64,000 bases of DNA, taken from Streptomyces sp. TRM49041. GTDB lineage: Bacteria > Actinomycetota > Actinomycetes > Streptomycetales > Streptomycetaceae. This document shows positions 60,307 through 64,000 of the stretch, piece by piece. Location: the NCBI RefSeq assembly GCF_008271805.1, contig NZ_VSRY01000016.1:17636-81635 (forward strand), given 5' to 3'. The notes under the pieces are model-generated. The model was not told the DNA's origin. It did not search any database and was given only the letters and a program-made list of their open reading frames with translations. Within the stretch, counting starts at the first letter, position 1; each line of letters begins with the position of its first letter. The position numbers and the translations under genes were made by a program.

Positions 60307-61626
60307 ATGGCTTCCGACCCTCGCGATCAGGCCGTCCGTGCGGCCGTCGAGCACGCACTGCTCTCCGACTCCGAACCCGTCGTCGCCCTCCTCGACATCG
60401 CCGGCGTCCGCGCCTCCGCCGCCGCCCTCCGCGCCGCCTTCGCCGCGGTGACCGACGCTCCCGTGCTGCACGCGTTCGCCGTCAAGGCGTCCCCGCTCGT
60501 GCCCGTCCTGCGCCTGCTGTACGAGGAGGGGCTAGGCGCCGAGGTCGCCAGCCCCGGCGAGCTGGCCCTGGCCCGGGCGGCGGGCGTCCCGCCGGACCGC
60601 ACCGTCCTGGACTCCCCCGCCAAGACACCCGCCGAGCTGCGCGAGGCCGTGGCGCTCGGGATCGCCGTCAACGCCGACAACCCCCAGGAGCTCGCCCGCC
60701 TCGACGCCCTCCTCACCGGGACGGCCACGCCCCCGCCCGTCGGGCTCCGCGTCAACGCCCAGGTCGGCGGCGGGACCATCGAGGCGCTCTCCACCGCGAC
60801 CGACACCTCCAAGTTCGGCGTCGCCCTGCGCGACGAGGGGGCGCGCGAGTGGATCGTGCGCGCCTTCCGGGACCGGCCATGGCTGACCCGGCTGCACACC
60901 CACTCCGGCTCCCAGGGCGTCCCGCTCCCTCTCATGGCCGCCGGGGTGCGGGCGGTGTACGAGCTGGCCGAGGAGATCAACAGGGCGGCCGGGCGGCACC
61001 AGGTCGACACCGTCGACATCGGCGGCGGACTGCCGGTGAACTTCGCGTCGGACGACGAGACGCCGACGTACGCGGAGTACGCGCGACTGCTCGCCGCCGA
61101 GGTCCCGGGCCTGTTCGACGGGCGGTACGGACTGGTCACCGAGTTCGGCCGCTCACTGCTGGCCAGGCACGGCACCGTGCTGGCCCGCGTCGAGTACACC
61201 AAGACGTCCGGGGCGCGGCCCATCGCCGTGACGCACGCGGGCGTGCAGGTGGCCACGCGCACCGTGTACGATCCGGCGTCCTGGCCGCTGCGCATCGCCG
61301 CGTACGACGCCGAGGGGCTGCCGAAGACCGGCCCGGCCGTCGACCAGGACGTGGCGGGGCCCGCGTGCTTCGCGGGCGACCTGCTGGCGGTGGCGCGGCC
61401 GCTGCCGCCGCTCGCGCCGGGTGACGTGGTGGCGGCGCTCGACACCGGCGCGTACTACTTCGCGCACCACTACGCGTACAACTCCCTGCCGAGGCCGGGC
61501 GTGTACGGGTACGCCGTACGGCCGGACGGCACGGTCCGGTTCGCGACCGTACGAGGCCCCCAGTCGGCCGCGGAGATCGTCGCCGAGTCCGGCGGGGACC
61601 GACGGGACGCGCTGGTACGGGAGTAG
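60307..61626 (+). CDS. Diaminopimelate/ornithine-type PLP decarboxylase
   Basis: The product has 439 residues of alanine racemase-like fold. The PLP lysine is K60 in HAFAVKASP; HTHSGSQG, VDIGGGLPVNF and the partner-subunit Cys in GPACFAGDLL fit the LysA/type III group. Catalytic features are present, so it is likely an amino-acid decarboxylase; diaminopimelate is not proven, and sporadic paralogues act in siderophore or specialised metabolism. ATG 60307 (GGGGGC) is chosen; a TTG at 60295 is the alternative. It shares the divergent operator region with hutU. Confidence 0.85.
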   Translation: MASDPRDQAVRAAVEHALLSDSEPVVALLDIAGVRASAAALRAAFAAVTDAPVLHAFAVKASPLVPVLRLLYEEGLGAEVASPGELALARAAGVPPDRTVLDSPAKTPAELREAVALGIAVNADNPQELARLDALLTGTATPPPVGLRVNAQVGGGTIEALSTATDTSKFGVALRDEGAREWIVRAFRDRPWLTRLHTHSGSQGVPLPLMAAGVRAVYELAEEINRAAGRHQVDTVDIGGGLPVNFASDDETPTYAEYARLLAAEVPGLFDGRYGLVTEFGRSLLARHGTVLARVEYTKTSGARPIAVTHAGVQVATRTVYDPASWPLRIAAYDAEGLPKTGPAVDQDVAGPACFAGDLLAVARPLPPLAPGDVVAALDTGAYYFAHHYAYNSLPRPGVYGYAVRPDGTVRFATVRGPQSAAEIVAESGGDRRDALVRE

Positions 61627-61787
61627 CGCCGACGGGCGGCCGTGACTCATGAGTGACGGCGAACTCTACCGCTCCAGGGGCACGTTCCACTGGAAAATGC
61701 CAGAAGTCCCACCTGTGGGCAGAACGTTGCGTAACGTCTCCATCACTGAGGTCGTTGCGACGCCTGCGCCATGGGAGGGGAGCCCGC

Positions 61788-62225
61788 GTGCCCGGAATCG
61801 ACGAGTGTCTGCTCGAAGCGATGACCCTGCCGGGTGCGCGCGGGGCGGCTCTCGTCGACTGGACCAGCGGACTCGCCCTCGGCACGGTGGGCGAGTCACC
61901 GGTCGGCGACCACGAGACGAGCGCGGCCGAGGCGGCCGAACTGGCCCGGGCCGCGGCGGAGTACGAGTCCTTCGCACCGGACGCCGGAGACGTCGGCGCC
62001 CGGAGGGCGGCCGTCGGGGAGACGGGCGACCGGGACGCTGACGAAGGGGCGTCGTCCGTCGAGGACCTCATCGTGAGCACCCGCGCCGGCTACCACGTCC
62101 TGCGCTTCGTCGTCACGAACTTCGACAGCAGCCTCTTCCTCCACCTCTGGCTCGACCGCGACACCGGCAATCTGGCGCTCGCCCGATTACGCCTCCGCGA
62201 CCTGGCCGAACGGCTGGTGCTGTGA
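61788..62225 (+). CDS. Roadblock/LC7-like protein with an inserted acidic loop
   Basis: The product has 145 residues. It is a paralogue of the last gene (63549): both have GAALVD[WY]TSG[LM]ALGT[VI]G at the start, LFL[HY]L in the middle and LALARLRLRDL / [11 protein letters not shown] at the end. Here about 45 acidic residues (AAEYESFAPDAGD, GETGDRDADEGA) are inserted in the centre. The fold is probably roadblock/LC7, a small-GTPase regulator fold. GTG 61788 has GGAGGGG at about 8 nt. It heads a four-gene run and its stop overlaps the next start (TGATG). Confidence 0.72.
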   Translation: MPGIDECLLEAMTLPGARGAALVDWTSGLALGTVGESPVGDHETSAAEAAELARAAAEYESFAPDAGDVGARRAAVGETGDRDADEGASSVEDLIVSTRAGYHVLRFVVTNFDSSLFLHLWLDRDTGNLALARLRLRDLAERLVL

Positions 62226-63019
62226 TGACCGGCGTGGTCTCCCCGATGCTGCGGCGGCTGGCCACGGACGGAGCGACCGGCGCCCTCGTACGCGACCACG
62301 GCACGCTCTACCTCGTCGACGGCCATGTCGTGCACGCCGAGAGCCCCGTCGCCCCCGGGCCGGATGTCCTGCTGACGGGCGGCAGCGACCGCCGCGCCCT
62401 GGCCCGGTCCCGGGGCGGTCGCATCGGGGACGGCGAGCGCGAGATCTGCCGGCTGGGCGCCCTCTTCGACGCGGCGTTCTTCGCGCTGGCGCCCGGCCGG
62501 GGCCCGGCCCGGTTCCGGTACGGCGCCGAGCCGCGACAGGGCGGCGCGGGGCGCCCGGTGCCCGCCGCGGCCGTGGAGCGCGAGACGCTGCGCCGCCGCG
62601 AGCTGCTCGACAGCGTGTGGCCGTACCCCGCGCTCGACGGCGCCCCGGTCGTACCGCGCCCCGCCGCCCCCGGCCAGGCGGTCACCGCACGCGGCCGCGC
62701 CCTCCTGGCCCGCGCCGACGGCGTCCGCACCCCGGCCCAGCTGGCCTGGGTGCTGGGCCGCCCCGCCTTCCACACCGTCCTCGAGGTACGGCGCCTGGCC
62801 GCGGCCGGACTCGTCGAGACACCCCACGAGCCCGGCCCGCCCCCCGGCCCCGCGCCACCCATGCGGGCACGCGCACCCGCACGCGCCCCCGCGCCCCCAC
62901 CGGCACCCCCAACGGCACCCCTGCCGCCCCCCGCGCCCTGGGCCGAACACCTCGCCGCCGAACAACCCGACATCGCCCTGCTCCGCCGAGTCCGTGACGC
63001 TCTGGAGGCCCGCCTGTGA
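62225..63019 (+). CDS. DUF4388 (PATAN)-like protein
   Basis: The product has 264 residues. The N-terminal half has the PATAN pattern GATGALVRDHGTLYLVDGHVVHAESP, followed by a region that could be a winged helix (GVRTPAQLAWVLGRPAFHTVLEVRRL) and a Pro/Ala tail (PPPGPAPP, PAPPPAPPTAPLPPPAP). DUF4388 proteins appear in signalling and regulation. The ATG overlaps the preceding stop by one base; GTG 62222 is equally possible. It is cotranscribed with the roadblock genes. Confidence 0.75.
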   Translation: MTGVVSPMLRRLATDGATGALVRDHGTLYLVDGHVVHAESPVAPGPDVLLTGGSDRRALARSRGGRIGDGEREICRLGALFDAAFFALAPGRGPARFRYGAEPRQGGAGRPVPAAAVERETLRRRELLDSVWPYPALDGAPVVPRPAAPGQAVTARGRALLARADGVRTPAQLAWVLGRPAFHTVLEVRRLAAAGLVETPHEPGPPPGPAPPMRARAPARAPAPPPAPPTAPLPPPAPWAEHLAAEQPDIALLRRVRDALEARL

Positions 63020-63100
63020 CCAGCCGCTGCACCCCCCTGCCCTCATGAGGCGGGTGTCATGAGGCGCGCCCTGCGGCAGCGCGCCGAGAGGAGACAACTG

Positions 63101-63487
63101 ATGACGGCCGAACCGTACGTACTCGGGGAACTGCGTCGGCTACGGGCGCGCGTCCCCCAGCTGACCGGGGCGCTCGCGGCCAGCGTCGACGGGCTGGTCC
63201 TGGCCCACGACACCGGGGACACCGAGCCGGACAGCGTCGCCGCGCTGACGGCGGCCGCGCTCGGCGTCGCCGTACGGCTCACCGACGCGACAGGGCGGGG
63301 CGGCTTCCGGGAGCTGCTGGTGCGCGGGGAGCACGGCTACGTGGCGACCTACGCGGCCGGGGTCTCCGCCGTACTGACCCTGCTCGCCGAGCCCCGGGTC
63401 AACGTCGGCCGGCTCCACCTGGAAGGGCGCCGCTCCGGCGCCCGCATAGCGGAACTCGTGGACGGCGCCCTGGACCCGACGTCCTGA
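63101..63487 (+). CDS. Roadblock/LC7 protein (CvnB-like)
   Basis: The product has 128 residues of the roadblock/LC7 fold, with [29 protein letters not shown] and a helix near the end with [10 protein letters not shown]. It resembles CvnB of Streptomyces conservons, which work with GTPases and histidine kinases; no GTPase or kinase is adjacent here. ATG 63101 has GAGAGGAG at about 8 nt; an upstream start at 63059 is less likely. Confidence 0.82.
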   Translation: MTAEPYVLGELRRLRARVPQLTGALAASVDGLVLAHDTGDTEPDSVAALTAAALGVAVRLTDATGRGGFRELLVRGEHGYVATYAAGVSAVLTLLAEPRVNVGRLHLEGRRSGARIAELVDGALDPTS

Positions 63488-63548
63488 CCCGCCCCCATTC
63501 CCAAGAACCCCACACCTCAACACCCTGAAATGGAAAGGAAGTGCGTTC

Positions 63549-63923
63549 ATGGCCAACGCGGAGACCGCCCTCAAGGAAGCGACGACCGCCATCGACGGCG
63601 CCCTGGGCGCCGCGCTCGTCGACTACACGAGCGGCATGGCACTCGGCACGATCGGGGGCGGCAAGGACCTGGATCTGACGGTCGCCGCCGCCGGGAACAC
63701 GGACGTGGTGCGCGCCAAGGTGCGCACCATGGAGATGCTCGGTCTCCATGAGGAGATCGAGGACATCCTGATCACCCTGGGAACCCAGTACCACCTGATC
63801 CGGCTCCTCAAGGCACGCGGCACCAACGGGCTGTTCCTCTACCTGGCGCTGGACAAGAACCGGGCGAACCTGGCGATGGCCCGGCACCAGCTCAAGAAGA
63901 TCGAGGCCGAGCTGGAGGTCTAG
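63549..63923 (+). CDS. Roadblock/LC7-like protein, compact paralogue
   Basis: The product has 124 residues. It shares [17 protein letters not shown] with the gene at 61788 but lacks its acidic insertion; the centre has [30 protein letters not shown]. Likely a homodimeric regulator of a small GTPase or a structural adaptor; no partner is nearby. AAGGAAG precedes the ATG at 7 nt. It closes the four-gene run, and no clear terminator is seen before the window end. Confidence 0.8.
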   Translation: MANAETALKEATTAIDGALGAALVDYTSGMALGTIGGGKDLDLTVAAAGNTDVVRAKVRTMEMLGLHEEIEDILITLGTQYHLIRLLKARGTNGLFLYLALDKNRANLAMARHQLKKIEAELEV

Positions 63924-64000
63924 AGCACGGACGCCGCGTCCGGCGCGTCCCGCGCGTGCGCCGCGCCCGGCGCCCCGGCGCACCCAGCGCCCCGGGCGCC

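Overview
The window is a stretch of actinobacterial chromosome, almost certainly Streptomyces. GC is very high, codons end overwhelmingly in G/C, many starts are GTG behind GGAGG-like sites, and genes repeatedly overlap as GTGA or ATGA. The gene content is typical of the genus: a SigB/F-family sigma factor with a STAS protein and an RsbW-like kinase, purEK, a hut operon, roadblock proteins and LPxTG/LAxTG surface proteins. From memory (not checked), the order purK-purE-dipeptidase-GtrA-HK/RR-POT resembles a conserved core region of Streptomyces coelicolor.

Region 1 (1-5700) is accessory DNA. It holds the end of a methyltransferase, a GntR-like remnant without a start codon, the N-terminal stub of one tyrosine recombinase and a 5'-truncated second recombinase. 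Between the recombinase remnants is a two-gene operon (4328 down to 1276). It encodes a small two-helix membrane protein with two copies of a short ASGxxS[IV]AI motif, and an NB-ARC/TPR protein (bacterial NLR-like) with a related motif at its N-terminus. This is the best candidate for a little-described system: an NLR/effector pair that may communicate through matching short motifs.

Region 2 (5700-16060) is core metabolism and signalling: acyl-CoA dehydrogenase, a UDP-glucose/GDP-mannose-type dehydrogenase, purK-purE-M19 dipeptidase, a GtrA protein, a two-component system and a POT peptide transporter.

Region 3 (16060-20290) is a coupled four-gene operon for secreted surface proteins. Two carry sortase signals (LAATG and LPRTG) and share a repeated module of about 120 residues.

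Region 4 (20470-38200) is a large extracellular polysaccharide locus: LCP ligase, CDP-alcohol phosphatidyltransferase, TagD-like cytidylyltransferase, glycosyltransferases, a Wzz-like protein with a degenerate P-loop, a flippase, a Wzy-like polymerase, an acetyltransferase, a large secreted LamG/DNRLRE protein, gmd and fcl for GDP-fucose, and an initiating sugar-phosphate transferase. Region 5 (38380-40740) is the sigma-factor switch. Region 6 (40780-51480) is a second glycan locus: a DegT-like aminotransferase with a rare TTA codon, a second flippase with a C-terminal membrane extension, a GH26-like hydrolase, a large GT-C-like membrane protein, a polysaccharide deacetylase, a GT2 enzyme and a FemAB/CelD-like acyltransferase.

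Region 7 (51480-64000) has an HTH/zinc-ribbon protein, a methyltransferase, a decayed BNR-repeat gene and the histidine-utilisation operon hutU-M20 amidohydrolase-hutF-orf-hutI. The amidohydrolase carries an intergenic repeat inserted in frame. Next come a LysA-like decarboxylase and a four-gene roadblock/DUF4388 cluster. I saw no rRNA, tRNA or CRISPR array.
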